From Actinophytocola glycyrrhizae (GTDB taxonomy: Bacteria > Actinomycetota > Actinomycetes > Mycobacteriales > Pseudonocardiaceae): 64,000 bases of DNA. The notes below the pieces were generated by a model that was not told where the DNA came from, did not search any database, and saw only the letters and a list, made by a program, of their open reading frames with translations. This document shows positions 51,134 to 59,814 of this stretch, one piece after another (the stretch's first letter is position 1; the number at the start of each line of letters is the position of its first letter). A program made the position numbers and the translations under genes. Where the stretch lies: contig NZ_JBHSIS010000007.1 of NCBI RefSeq assembly GCF_042653545.1, positions 434,001 to 498,000 of the forward strand. Reading direction: 5' to 3'.

Positions 51134-51195
51134 TGCACATGCAATTTGCAGAAGGCGAATGCACGTGCATCACTCGTACGGCGGCTGCACGTGCA
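51134..51195. promoter_or_regulatory. Three TGCAC(A/G)TGCA boxes at exact 26-bp intervals
   Basis: TGCACATGCA at 51134-51143, TGCACGTGCA at 51160-51169 and TGCACGTGCA at 51186-51195. The spacers between them differ in sequence, so only the boxes and their spacing are kept. They lie just upstream of the 51116 gene promoter and look like a cooperative operator array. Confidence 0.55.
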
Positions 51196-51376
51196 CCCAG
51201 TTCTACTCCAGGTGGGCAGTGCGGTCACACGGCGACACGCGGTTTGCCCGGTTTGTGCGCGATCGGGTGGCGCAGGACGAACACCGACGGGTCCGCCACA
51301 CCTCGGCCCGGTTGCGTGCACAACGAGATCGGCCAGCGGAGAAGCACCGGCAGACCGCGCAGGCCGCGTGGACCAG

Positions 51377-51431
51377 TGCCCTGAAAGGCGCGTTGAGGGC
51401 GCTCAGCGCCCTCAACGCGCCTTTCAGGGCA
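51377..51431. repeat. Dispersed palindromic repeat, copy 6 (perfect, compensatory change)
   Basis: Two 27-bp arms pair perfectly around one base. Where the family has TTCAGGG/CCCTGAA this copy has TTGAGGG/CCCTCAA: both arms changed together. Confidence 0.9.
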
Positions 51432-51512
51432 CGAGCCGCGGCGCAGGAGCGGGCGCTGCCGTTTGTCCACCCCGGGCCGGGGGTACGGCCTCGGACGGAA
51501 AGGGAGGTTCCG

Positions 51513-51686
51513 ATGCGACGAGAAAGCGACCAGCACTCCCCACGTGAGGACGACCAGCTGAAGTCCGAGATGGACGGCATGCTGAAGGGCACGGGCCCGA
51601 CGCGCGCAGAGGAGTGGGCCGATCCGGAGCCGCCGGCTGACGACGACCCGGATGTGCCACCGTTCGACGACGGTCAGCCGAGCTGA
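51513..51686 (+). CDS. Small acidic hypothetical protein
   Basis: A 57-residue, strongly acidic protein (EEWADPEPPADDDPDVPPFDDG) with a basic first third (MRRESDQHSPREDDQLKSEMDG). AGGGAGGT lies 5 nt before the ATG. The C terminus is probably disordered. Short proteins of this composition are common in actinomycetes next to stress or ion-transport genes; no function is known to me. It is convergent with the antiporter-UBP gene and overlaps its end by 13 bp. Confidence 0.65.
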   Translation: MRRESDQHSPREDDQLKSEMDGMLKGTGPTRAEEWADPEPPADDDPDVPPFDDGQPS

Positions 51687-53551
51687 CTGTCCACATAGCA
51701 CCAGCGCCACGTCTCACCCGGCTCGAAGCTGCGCATCACCGGGTGCCGGGTGTCGTGGAAGTGGCTCGCGGCGTGCTTGCGCGGTGACGAGTCGCAGCAC
51801 GCGACGGTGCCGCAGTCGAGGCACAACCGCAGGTGCACCCAGGTGGTGCCCTCCTCGACACACGCGGTGCACACGTCGGCCGCGGAAGGACGCACCTCCG
51901 GCCGCGGCCGGTCGAGGTGCCTGCACGAGCCCGCGGTCGCCACCGGGGTGCGCAGCTCGCGGTGGGACAGCACCTCCGCGTCGTCCTCGCGGTCCAGCAT
52001 GGACTCCTCGATGTCGAGCCGTTCCAGGATCCTGCGCAGCACCACGTCGTCGGCCTGGCCGGTGTCGCGGGCCTTCAGCGCCTGCTCCCGTTCGGTCTTC
52101 ATCAGCTCGGTGCGCAGCCTGCGGTAGGCGTCGCTGGGGGTCTCCGCGAGCGCGCTCTGCCTGCCGAGCTGTTCCCACGCCGAGTCGGTGCGGTCCTGCA
52201 GCCGGTTCCGCAGCCGGGCGATGACCTCCGGCGGGTCGTCCGGGTTGCGGATCTCGTCGAGGCGTTCGAGCGCGACCGCGCCCATGTCGTTGAGCACGGC
52301 CGCCTCCTGCAGCGCGTCCTCGGCCGGGTCGGGTGGCTGCAGCGCCAGCCTGCGGACCAGGCGGGGCAGCGTCATGCCCTGGACGACCAGCGTGCCCGCC
52401 ACCACCACGAACGCGGCGAGCACCAGCACCGCGCGTTCGGGGGTGTCCGCGGGCAGGATGAACGCCGCGGCCAGCGTGACCACGCCGCGCATGCCCGCCC
52501 ACGCGATCACCGCCGAGTAGCTCCACGGCCACACATGCCCGCGTCTGCCGGTGAGCTTCCTGCTGATCCGTTTCACCGTGCCGATGCCGAGCAGCCACAC
52601 GATGCGGGTGCCGATCGTCGCGGCGAGCACCGCGGCGCAGATGCCCGCGATCGTGGCCGTGGACAGCGAGCTGTCGGCGACCTCCTCGCCGATCTGCCGC
52701 ACCTGCAGCCCGATCAGCAGGAAGACCATGTTCTCCAGCAGGAACTGGATGGTCTGCCAGTTGTGCCTGCTCGCCAGCCGTGCCTGTCCGGACAGGATGG
52801 TCGGCGACCGGTGGCCGAGGATGATCCCGGCGGTCACCACCGCGAGCACCCCCGACCCGTGCACGACCTCGGCCAGCAGGTAGGCGACGAACGGCACCGC
52901 GAACGACAGGGCGGTGTCGGTCTCGAGGTTCTCGAGCCGGTTGCGCACGTAGGAGGCCACGACCCCGACCAGCAGCCCGGCGACCGCGCCGCCGACCGCG
53001 GCGAGCGCGAAGTCCAGCCCGACCTGCCACAGCGTCACCGACCCGGCGATGGCGGCGATCGCGGTGCGCAGCGCGACCAGCGCGGCCGCGTCGTTGAACA
53101 GGCTCTCACCTTCCAGCAGCCGGACCAGCTTGCGCGGCATGCCGACCCGCCGCGCGACCGCGCTGGCCGCCACCGCGTCCGGCGGCGCGACGACCGCCCC
53201 GAGCGCGATGCCCGCCGCCAGCGGCAGCCCCGGCACCACCGCCCACGCCACGAGCCCGACGCCGAACGTCGTGAACACCACCAGCCCCACCGACAGGAGC
53301 GCGATCGGGCCGCGCATCCTGCGGTAGTCCAGCAGTGAGGTCTGGATGGCCGCCGAGTACAGCAGCGGCGGCAGCAGCCCGACCAGCACGACCTCGGGCG
53401 ACAGGTGGTAGCCGGGCACGCCGGGGATGTAGGAGGCACCCACACCGACCGCGATCAGGCACAGCGGCGCCGACCAGTCGAGTTTGCGCGCGACCGTCGT
53501 GACGACCAGAACCGCCACGACGAGCGCGACCACCTCTGCTGCGATGTGCAC
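51674..53551 (-). CDS. CPA1 Na+/H+ antiporter fused to a C-terminal UBP-type zinc finger
   Basis: A 625-residue protein. Residues 1-410 are a CPA1 exchanger with about 12 helices: APPDAVAASAVARRVGMP and LLEGESLFNDAAALVALR carry the ion-binding Asp residues, and WAGMRGVVTLAAAF is typical. A charged cytoplasmic helical linker follows (about 415-535). Residues 541-625 form a zinc finger of the UBP type: CRH (543-545), CTAC (561-564), CLDC (577-580), a further Cys at 585 and His residues at 593-603, then WCYVD at the end. In eukaryotes this finger binds the C-terminal GlyGly of ubiquitin. Here it may bind a free C terminus of a protein or regulate the antiporter (inference). Confidence 0.92.
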   Translation of the reverse strand: MHIAAEVVALVVAVLVVTTVARKLDWSAPLCLIAVGVGASYIPGVPGYHLSPEVVLVGLLPPLLYSAAIQTSLLDYRRMRGPIALLSVGLVVFTTFGVGLVAWAVVPGLPLAAGIALGAVVAPPDAVAASAVARRVGMPRKLVRLLEGESLFNDAAALVALRTAIAAIAGSVTLWQVGLDFALAAVGGAVAGLLVGVVASYVRNRLENLETDTALSFAVPFVAYLLAEVVHGSGVLAVVTAGIILGHRSPTILSGQARLASRHNWQTIQFLLENMVFLLIGLQVRQIGEEVADSSLSTATIAGICAAVLAATIGTRIVWLLGIGTVKRISRKLTGRRGHVWPWSYSAVIAWAGMRGVVTLAAAFILPADTPERAVLVLAAFVVVAGTLVVQGMTLPRLVRRLALQPPDPAEDALQEAAVLNDMGAVALERLDEIRNPDDPPEVIARLRNRLQDRTDSAWEQLGRQSALAETPSDAYRRLRTELMKTEREQALKARDTGQADDVVLRRILERLDIEESMLDREDDAEVLSHRELRTPVATAGSCRHLDRPRPEVRPSAADVCTACVEEGTTWVHLRLCLDCGTVACCDSSPRKHAASHFHDTRHPVMRSFEPGETWRWCYVDSQLG

Positions 53552-53578
53552 GCCACCATCATCACCCGGCGGCTGTGG

Positions 53579-54241
53579 TCAGCGGCCGAATCGTCCCACC
53601 AGCGTGCCGGTCGCCGTCGCGCGGTCGTCCAGAGTGGCCCGCAGGTCGGCGGCGGGCAGGTCCCTCGGCACGCGCTGGAGGTGGTCGAACGCGTACACCC
53701 GGAAGGAGTACCGGTGCGGTTCGTCGCCGACGGGCGGTTGTGGGCCGCCCCAGCCCTGCTCGCCGAACCCGTTGGTCTCCTGCGCGCCGGTCGGCGGCGG
53801 CTCACCCTCGTCGGCGGCCGTGACGTCCGGCTTGATGCCGGTGACGAACCAGTGCACGAACGGCCCGTCCGGCGCGTCCGGGTCCTCGCACAACAGCGCC
53901 AGCTCGGCGCTGCCGTCCGGCACCCCGTCCCATTCCAGCGGCGGTGAGATGTTGCCGTTGTCGTGCGCGAACCGCTCGGGCATCAGGTCGTGGTCGGCGA
54001 ACGCACTGCTGCGCACGTGGATGACGTCCTGCGGATCGCGCGGTGGCGCACCGGCCCTCGGCCGTTGCGACTTCGGGCCGGCTGCCCGCTCGGGGTCACC
54101 GACTCGCGTCGGCGGGTGCTCACGCTGCAGTTCGGCGTTGGCCGCGTGGTCGGCGTGCTGGTCCGGCACCCCGTTGTCGTCGTACTCGGCCCGCAGGCGG
54201 GTGCGGTTGATGTCGTAGCTGTGGCTGCCTGGATCTGGCAT
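53579..54241 (-). CDS. YbhB/YbcL-type phosphatidylethanolamine-binding (PEBP) protein
   Basis: A 220-residue PEBP-family protein. The core from about residue 75 has RSSAFADHDLMPERFAHDNGNISPPLEW, LALLCEDPDAPDGPFVHWFVTGI (the conserved DPD and H ligand site) and HRYSFRVYAFD. The first 70 residues are an unusual charged extension (YDINRTRLRAEYDDNGVPDQHADHAANAEL) similar to a domain found alone in other actinomycete proteins. It has no signal peptide. Bacterial members are Raf-kinase-inhibitor-like by fold only; their role is not established. Confidence 0.88.
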   Translation of the reverse strand: MPDPGSHSYDINRTRLRAEYDDNGVPDQHADHAANAELQREHPPTRVGDPERAAGPKSQRPRAGAPPRDPQDVIHVRSSAFADHDLMPERFAHDNGNISPPLEWDGVPDGSAELALLCEDPDAPDGPFVHWFVTGIKPDVTAADEGEPPPTGAQETNGFGEQGWGGPQPPVGDEPHRYSFRVYAFDHLQRVPRDLPAADLRATLDDRATATGTLVGRFGR

Positions 54242-54342
54242 CGGAAGCCCTCCCTTCTCAGGTCGACCGGTTCACCGGCGTACCCCGGAGGCGGGCCGCG
54301 TAACACCGGTTTGGGCAGGGGCGTGCCGGGTAGGCCGGTCCC

Positions 54343-54822
54343 ATGTCAGGTCGGAAGCAGATGGGCGAGACCACCACACCACTCGGCCGTCCCGAGCCGG
54401 GCCGGATCGCGTCGGCCGCAGCCGGGGCGGTGTTCCTGCTGGTCGGCGTGCTCGGGTTCATCCCGGGGGTGACCACCGGCCTCGACGGCATGACCTTCGC
54501 CGGCCACGAGTCGACCGCCGAACTGTTCGGCGTGTTCGCCGTGTCCGTCCTGCACAACCTCGTGCACCTCGCGTTCGGGGTGGCCGGGCTGGCGCTCGCC
54601 ACCACCGCGCGTGGTGCCCGGGTCTTCCTGGTCGGCGGCGGGCTTTTCTACCTGGCGCTGTTCGCCTACGGCCTGGTCGTCGACGCCTCGGCGGACATCG
54701 TGCCGGTCAACGCGGCCGACAACTGGCTGCACCTGTTCCTCGCGGCGAGCCTGCTGGCGCTTGCGTTCCTGGCCGGTACGCCGCGCAGGTCCACCAACAC
54801 CCCGATCCACGCCCCGAACTGA
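54343..54822 (+). CDS. DUF4383 membrane protein
   Basis: A 159-residue protein with four helices, DUF4383 family: AAGAVFLLVGVLGFIPG, then ELFGVFAVSVLHNLVHLAFGVAGLALA, VFLVGGGLFYLALFAYGLV and NWLHLFLAASLLALAF. The HN/H residues in SVLHNLVH and NWLHL are typical of the family, which has no known function. A second ATG at 54361 is an alternative start. A terminator between convergent genes follows. Confidence 0.88.
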   Translation: MSGRKQMGETTTPLGRPEPGRIASAAAGAVFLLVGVLGFIPGVTTGLDGMTFAGHESTAELFGVFAVSVLHNLVHLAFGVAGLALATTARGARVFLVGGGLFYLALFAYGLVVDASADIVPVNAADNWLHLFLAASLLALAFLAGTPRRSTNTPIHAPN

Positions 54823-54862
54823 TTCGGGCTGGGTGTTTGGTGGGTTCATGCCGCGAACGCGA

Positions 54863-54892
54863 ACCGCGGCTGGCTCCGAGGCCAGCCGCGGT
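54863..54892. terminator. Bidirectional terminator between DUF4383 and MFS exporter genes
   Basis: ACCGCGGCTGGC and its exact complement (12 bp) around TCCGAG. It lies between two convergent stops (54822 and 54910), so it can serve both. Confidence 0.8.
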
Positions 54893-54909
54893 CCGCTTGT
54901 CCTGGGTTG

Positions 54910-56457
54910 TCAGCCCACCAGTGCTGGGGCGGGTTCCGGTTCCGTCGTGGGTGCCGCCGGGCGGGACTTGCGCAGGACCACCATGCCGGCCACCGCGAAC
55001 ACGGCGACGACGACCGCGCCGATCGCGGCCACGGTGTGCAGACCGCTGGCGAACGCCTCGCGAGCAGGACCGAGCAGACCGGCGGCCAGCTGCTGGTCGA
55101 GCCCGGCAGCCACGTTGGTGGCACCGGCGATGCTCTCGGTCGCCTCGGCGGCGGCGCCACCCGGCAGGCCGGCGGGCAGGGTCAGCTCGTCGCGGTACAC
55201 GGCGATGCCGACGCTGCCGAACAGCGCGATGCCCATCGCGATCCCGAACTCGCCGGTGGTCTCGGACATCGCCGAGGCCGCCCCGGCCTTCCTGGCAGGC
55301 ACCGAGCTGATGACCATCTCGGTGCACAGCACCCCCTGCGGCCCCATGCCGAACGACGCGATCGACATGCCGACCACCACCAGCGCCACCCCGTCCGTCC
55401 CGACCCAGGTGAACAGCAGGATCCCGACCGAGGCGACGAGCATCCCGAAACCGAGGACGAACTCGGGCCGGATCCGCCCGGCCAGCCGCGGCGCGATCAA
55501 CGACCCGACGACCACGGCAAGCGCCGGCGGCACCAGCACCACGCCCGCCTCCACGGCGGACAGCCCGGCCACCAGCTGCAGGTACTGGCTGACCAGCAGG
55601 AACACCCCGCCCATGATCAGCGCACCGATCGAAGCGATGCTCAGCGCCGCGCTGAACTTCCGGTTGCGGAACAGGCTCAGGTCCAGCATCGGCTCGGCCA
55701 GCGTCCGCTGCCGACGCACGAACGCCACACCCACCGCCAGCCCGCACACCAGCACCAGCAGGGTGCCGGCGGACGCCCCGTCCTTGGCGAACTCCTTCAG
55801 CGCGAACACGACCGGCAGCACGGTCCCGAGCGAGAGGACGACGCTGACCAGGTCCAGCCGGCCGGCCTGCTCGTCGCGGTACTCCGGCAGCAGCGCGGGC
55901 GCGGTGGCGAGCAGGAGGACCATGACCGGCACGGCGAGCAGGAAGACGGCGCCCCACCAGGCGGCCTCCAGCAGAAGGCCACCGACCAGCGGCCCGGTCA
56001 CCATGCCACCCATGAAGCAGCTCATCCACACGGCGATCGCCACCCCGCGCTGCCGGGGGTTCGCGAACATGTTGCTGATCAACGCCAACGTCGACGGCAT
56101 CAGCGTCGCGCCGGCGACCCCCAGCGCGGCCCTGGCCGCGATCAGCATCTCCGGACTGGTGGCGAACGCGGCCACCACGGAGGCCACCCCAAAGGCGGCC
56201 CCACCGAACATGAGGAGTTTTCGTCGCCCGATGCGGTCGCCCAGCGTCCCCATGGTCACCAGGAACCCGGCGACCATGAACCCGTAGATGTCGATGATCC
56301 ACAGCAGCTCGGAACCGCTGGGCCGCAGGTCGGCAGCGAGGTGGGGGACTGCAAGGTGCAGGACGCTCATGTCGAGCGACAGCAGCAACGTCGGCAGCGC
56401 GAGCACCGCCAGCCCGATCCACTCCCGTCGCCCGGCCAGTGCGGTGGTCTCGTTCAT
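54910..56457 (-). CDS. EmrB/QacA-type MFS drug exporter (DHA2, 14 helices)
   Basis: A 515-residue proton-coupled exporter. The ATG at 56457 has GGAG 8 nt upstream. Motifs: LDMSVLHLAVPHLAADL in helix 1, the DHA2 loop GTLGDRIGRRKLLM (motif A), GVAGATLMPSTLALI (motif C-like) and AWWGAVFLLAVPV. The C-terminal stretch between helices 13 and 14 has a 45-residue extracellular segment. No TetR repressor is adjacent. Confidence 0.92.
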   Translation of the reverse strand: MNETTALAGRREWIGLAVLALPTLLLSLDMSVLHLAVPHLAADLRPSGSELLWIIDIYGFMVAGFLVTMGTLGDRIGRRKLLMFGGAAFGVASVVAAFATSPEMLIAARAALGVAGATLMPSTLALISNMFANPRQRGVAIAVWMSCFMGGMVTGPLVGGLLLEAAWWGAVFLLAVPVMVLLLATAPALLPEYRDEQAGRLDLVSVVLSLGTVLPVVFALKEFAKDGASAGTLLVLVCGLAVGVAFVRRQRTLAEPMLDLSLFRNRKFSAALSIASIGALIMGGVFLLVSQYLQLVAGLSAVEAGVVLVPPALAVVVGSLIAPRLAGRIRPEFVLGFGMLVASVGILLFTWVGTDGVALVVVGMSIASFGMGPQGVLCTEMVISSVPARKAGAASAMSETTGEFGIAMGIALFGSVGIAVYRDELTLPAGLPGGAAAEATESIAGATNVAAGLDQQLAAGLLGPAREAFASGLHTVAAIGAVVVAVFAVAGMVVLRKSRPAAPTTEPEPAPALVG

Positions 56458-56977
56458 GATCTTTGCTCCGTGTCCTCGGTGGTCTGTTCTCACCACCACG
56501 TCGGACCAGCGCGACGGATCTCGACATCACGCGCGGATGTTTTTGGCTCGAGTTCGGCTGAGTGCTGAAAGTGCGGGCCGAGGTGGGCGTCCGTGCCGGA
56601 CGGGCCCCTTCGCGGCACGCGTGCGTGTCCCGGAAGACGCTTCGGGACGTTCGGCGTCGGCAAGGCGTCGTTCAGGGCATCGGCCGGCGGCCCACGTGTG
56701 GACGGGTCAGTCCGTGCCTCGGATGATGACGGTGTCCTCGTCCGGGGTTTCCGGTGTCTGGCGTGGGTCGCGGGCGGCCTGCCAGCGGGGCGAGCGGCCA
56801 CCGATGGTGGTGGCCGGTTTGTTCTGTTCGCGTTCCCATCCGATGCCGGGGCACGCCGCCCGGAACTGGTTTCTGCGCACGATCTGCTCCTCGTCCGTGC
56901 TCACCCAAGTGTCAGGAGAGTAGGCAGCTTCGCACGAGATATACCCGAGAACCACTCTAATTCGCTGAGCGGTCGTG
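56458..56977. other. Intergenic region, at most one small gene
   Basis: Between the two leftward transporter genes. It holds one candidate small gene (56707-56904) and a fragment resembling one arm end of the palindrome (CGTTCAGGGCATCGG near 56670). Nothing else can be supported. Confidence 0.5.
56707..56904 (-). CDS. Candidate small hypothetical protein
   Basis: A possible 65-residue protein from a GTG at 56904. It reads VSTDEEQIVRRNQFRAACPG, then a region with Trp and many Arg/Pro residues, ending TVIIRGTD. No Shine-Dalgarno sequence is visible, and I know no family. The reading frame has third-position G/C bias in line with coding DNA, but the call is weak. Confidence 0.35.
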   Translation of the reverse strand: MSTDEEQIVRRNQFRAACPGIGWEREQNKPATTIGGRSPRWQAARDPRQTPETPDEDTVIIRGTD

Positions 56978-58282
56978 TCACTCCGGCAGGGCACGGCCGC
57001 GGGTTTCCGGGCAGAACGGCACCACCAGCATGCCGACGACGTAGATCAGGCCGAGCACGGTGGCCGCCGTGCCGTAGCCGCCCAGTGTCGCGATGATCGT
57101 GCCGGCCAGTAGCGGGCCGAGAAACGCGATGAACCGTGCCGCGTTGAACACGAAAGCGGCGCCGGTCGCCCGCAGGTGTGTCGGGTAGAACTCCGGCAGC
57201 CACACCGGCATCCACGTGTACTGGCCCAGCGTGAAGAACCCGTTCACCGCGCACAGCAGCAGCACCAGCGTCAGGTCCGAGGTCCACAGGAACAGCACCG
57301 GCGTCATGATCAGCGACGCCGCGAAGTAGGTGAACACGGTGCCCCTGCGGCCGAACCGGTCGGCGGCGAAACCGAGCGAGACGTACCCGGCGATGGCGCC
57401 CGCGTTGTAGATCATCCCGGCGGTCGACGCGTAGCTCTCCGGGGAGTGGCCGTCCTCGGCGGCGATGCTGCCGACGTACGCGGGCACCCACGTCGAGATG
57501 CCCCACCACGCGAGTGTGGTGACCGTCGACATGATCGAACCAAGGATCGTCAGGCGGCGCAGCGCCGGGTCGGCCAGGATCTGGCGCAGCGTGAACTTCG
57601 TGTACTCGCGTTCTTCGTCGGTCAGGGAGGACCGCTCCCGCAGGGACGCCCGGTGGGACGCCACTTTCGCCCACTTGTCCGATTCCGGCACGCCGCGCCG
57701 CAGCCACAGCGCGAAGAACGCGGGCAGCACCCCGAGGAGGAACATGTACCGCCACGAGTTCTCCCCCAGCGGGGCGATGAAGTGCCACGCCGCCGACGCC
57801 ACGAAGAACCCGAGGCCGAGCCCGCACTGCATGAGCCCGGCCGCCTTCGCCCGCGCGTGCGGCGGCCACATCTCCGCGACCAGCGACGTGCCGGTGCCCC
57901 ACTCCGACCCGAGCGTCACGCCGGTCAGCAGGCGCAGGATCAGGAACGACTCCCAATCCCACGCGAACGCCGACAGGCCGGTGAAGACCGAGTACAGCGT
58001 GATCGACAGCAGCAGGACGCGGCGGCGCCCGAGGTAGTCGGCGACGATGCCGCCGACGATCCCGCCCGCGCCCCAGCCGAGCAGGGTCACGGCGATGGTG
58101 AGTCCGATGTAGAACGCCGGGTTGCCGTCCGGGTGCAGCTGGCTGAGCGCGACACCCGCGGTGAGGATCAGCGCGTAGGTCTCGAACCCGTCGAACAGCC
58201 AGCCGAGGTTGGCGGCGATCAGCGCCCGCCACCTGGTCCGGTCCAGCGACCGGTACCAGGGCCCGGTGTCCACTTCGGTCAT
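56978..58282 (-). CDS. MFS carrier, metabolite:H+ symporter type
   Basis: A 434-residue MFS protein with 12 helices. LGWLFDGFETYALILTAG in helix 1 with its Asp, the motif A-like loop ADYLGRRRVLLLS and the second-half loop ADRFGRRGTVF are those of the aromatic-acid/sialate/niacin symporter group. It is the last gene of the leftward operon from 62175, 9 bp after the permease stop. An ABC importer in the same operon suggests that the carrier may move a related compound or a product (inference). Confidence 0.9.
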   Translation of the reverse strand: MTEVDTGPWYRSLDRTRWRALIAANLGWLFDGFETYALILTAGVALSQLHPDGNPAFYIGLTIAVTLLGWGAGGIVGGIVADYLGRRRVLLLSITLYSVFTGLSAFAWDWESFLILRLLTGVTLGSEWGTGTSLVAEMWPPHARAKAAGLMQCGLGLGFFVASAAWHFIAPLGENSWRYMFLLGVLPAFFALWLRRGVPESDKWAKVASHRASLRERSSLTDEEREYTKFTLRQILADPALRRLTILGSIMSTVTTLAWWGISTWVPAYVGSIAAEDGHSPESYASTAGMIYNAGAIAGYVSLGFAADRFGRRGTVFTYFAASLIMTPVLFLWTSDLTLVLLLCAVNGFFTLGQYTWMPVWLPEFYPTHLRATGAAFVFNAARFIAFLGPLLAGTIIATLGGYGTAATVLGLIYVVGMLVVPFCPETRGRALPE

Positions 58283-58291
58283 CCACAGCTC

Positions 58292-59038
58292 CTAGGTGGC
58301 CCCCCGCATGCGGTGGCTCACCGCGTTCTCGGCGCGCGTGACGACCCAGTTCACCACGAACCCCAGCACCCCCGCGATCGTGAGCAGCCCGTAGACCTGC
58401 GCGGACAGGAAGCTCGCCTGCGCGGCGCCCAGCGCGGCGCCGAGACCGTTCACCCGCGTCACGATCTCCACCAGCAGCGTGATGATCAGCGCCAGCGGTG
58501 CCGCCACCCGCACGCCCAGCAACACCGAGGGCAGCAGCGCCGGGGTGAGCACCTTCGTGATCCGGTCCCAACCGGACAGTCCGAGCGTGCGTGGCGTGTC
58601 CAGCAGCACCGGTGACAGCGATCGCCGCGCCGACCGGCACGTCAGCAGGATCGGCCACGTCGCAGGCAGTACCACGACCACCAGCTTCATCTGCGCCGTG
58701 TACCCGAGCACCAGCGCGGCCACCGGCACCAGCGACGCGGCGGGCAGCGCACGCAGGAACTCCAGGCTCGGCGACAGCGCCCGGTCCACCGGGCGCGAAG
58801 CGCCGACCAGCGTGCCGACGGTCGCGCCGAGCACGGTCGCGATCAGCAGTCCGAGCACGAACGTGAGCGAGGTGTCACCGATCGCCGGCAGCAGCTTGTC
58901 GCCGTCCACCAGCGGTTTCACCCCGTCGACCCAGGTGGACGGTGGCGGGAAGTACGGCGAGGACGGGTCGCCGAACACCTCCCACAGCACCAGCAGCAGT
59001 ACCAGCGGGATGAGCCCGCGGACAGGAGTACCCCGCAT
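58292..59038 (-). CDS. ABC importer permease 2 (nitrate/taurine/NMT1 class)
   Basis: A 248-residue permease of the SsuC/TauC/ThiX class with six helices. The EAA-type loop (SPVLLDTPRTLGLSGWDRITKVLTPALLPSVLLGVRVA) is clear. ATG at 59038 overlaps the preceding permease stop (ATGA). Two distinct permeases suggest a heterodimeric channel. Confidence 0.92.
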   Translation of the reverse strand: MRGTPVRGLIPLVLLLVLWEVFGDPSSPYFPPPSTWVDGVKPLVDGDKLLPAIGDTSLTFVLGLLIATVLGATVGTLVGASRPVDRALSPSLEFLRALPAASLVPVAALVLGYTAQMKLVVVVLPATWPILLTCRSARRSLSPVLLDTPRTLGLSGWDRITKVLTPALLPSVLLGVRVAAPLALIITLLVEIVTRVNGLGAALGAAQASFLSAQVYGLLTIAGVLGFVVNWVVTRAENAVSHRMRGAT

Positions 59039-59814
59039 CACGCCTCCCCGGCGGCGGCCAGCTGGCCGCGGAAGGTCAGCCTCGCCGCGCCCATGACGAG
59101 TCCGTTGAGGACGATCCCGGTGACGCCGATGACGAACACCGCCGCGAACATCTGACCCGGTTGCAACGCCTGTCCCTTCGTGACCAGCAGGAAGCCCAGC
59201 CCGGCCGGGTTGCCCACCATCTCGGCCACCAGCGTCAGCACCAACGAAGTGGACAGCCCCAGCCGCATGCCGACGACGATCGTCGCGGTCGCCGCAGGCA
59301 GGCGGATCTTCCACAGCACCGCCGGGCGGGACAGCTTCAGCACCCGGCCGGTCTCCACCAGCCTGGCCTCGGTGCGCATGCCGTTGACCGTGTTCAGCAG
59401 GATCGGCCACAGCGCCGCGTAGAACGCGACCATGATCTCGGTCTGCACGGAGAAGCCGAACAGCAGCACCGCGACCGGCACGAACGCGACGATCGGCAGC
59501 GCGCGCAGCGCCTCGAGGCTCGCCATCGAGTACGTCCACACCGGGCGGACCAGCCCGAGCACCGACCCGGCCGCCACGCCGACGAGGCAGGCGATGGCCC
59601 AGCCGGTGAGCGCGGCGAACAGGGTGTGCCCGAGCGCGGTGCCCAGCTCGCCGTTGCCGAGCAGCTCACCGAGCCCGACGGCCACCTCGGACGGTGGCGG
59701 CAGGTAGGTGAACGTGAGCAGCCCGGTGCGCACCAGCAGCTCCCAGAGTCCCAGCCCGAGCACGAACACCGCCGCGCCCAGCAGGTTCAGGCGTTCAGCC
59801 ACGGGCGCGCTCAC
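59038..59814 (-). CDS. ABC importer permease 1 (nitrate/taurine/NMT1 class)
   Basis: A 258-residue permease with six helices and the conserved SLEALRALPIVAFVPVAVLLFGFSVQTEI segment and an EAA loop (RTEARLVETGRVLKLSRPAVLWKIRLPAAT). It overlaps the ATPase gene by 20 bp. Confidence 0.92.
   Translation of the reverse strand: MSAPVAERLNLLGAAVFVLGLGLWELLVRTGLLTFTYLPPPSEVAVGLGELLGNGELGTALGHTLFAALTGWAIACLVGVAAGSVLGLVRPVWTYSMASLEALRALPIVAFVPVAVLLFGFSVQTEIMVAFYAALWPILLNTVNGMRTEARLVETGRVLKLSRPAVLWKIRLPAATATIVVGMRLGLSTSLVLTLVAEMVGNPAGLGFLLVTKGQALQPGQMFAAVFVIGVTGIVLNGLVMGAARLTFRGQLAAAGEA

Larger units (their letters stand above)
51117..51512. other. Intergenic region with boxes and a palindrome, no gene supported
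   Basis: This 396-bp gap between the divergent hypothetical genes contains a leaderless-type -10 (51125-51130, minus strand), three TGCAC(A/G)TGCA boxes and palindromic repeat copy 6. Reading frames through it show no conserved features. Confidence 0.6.

Noticed and set aside
3651..51431. CRISPR array
   Set aside because: The repeats are palindromic, scattered over 48 kb in single copies, without spacers in series or cas genes.
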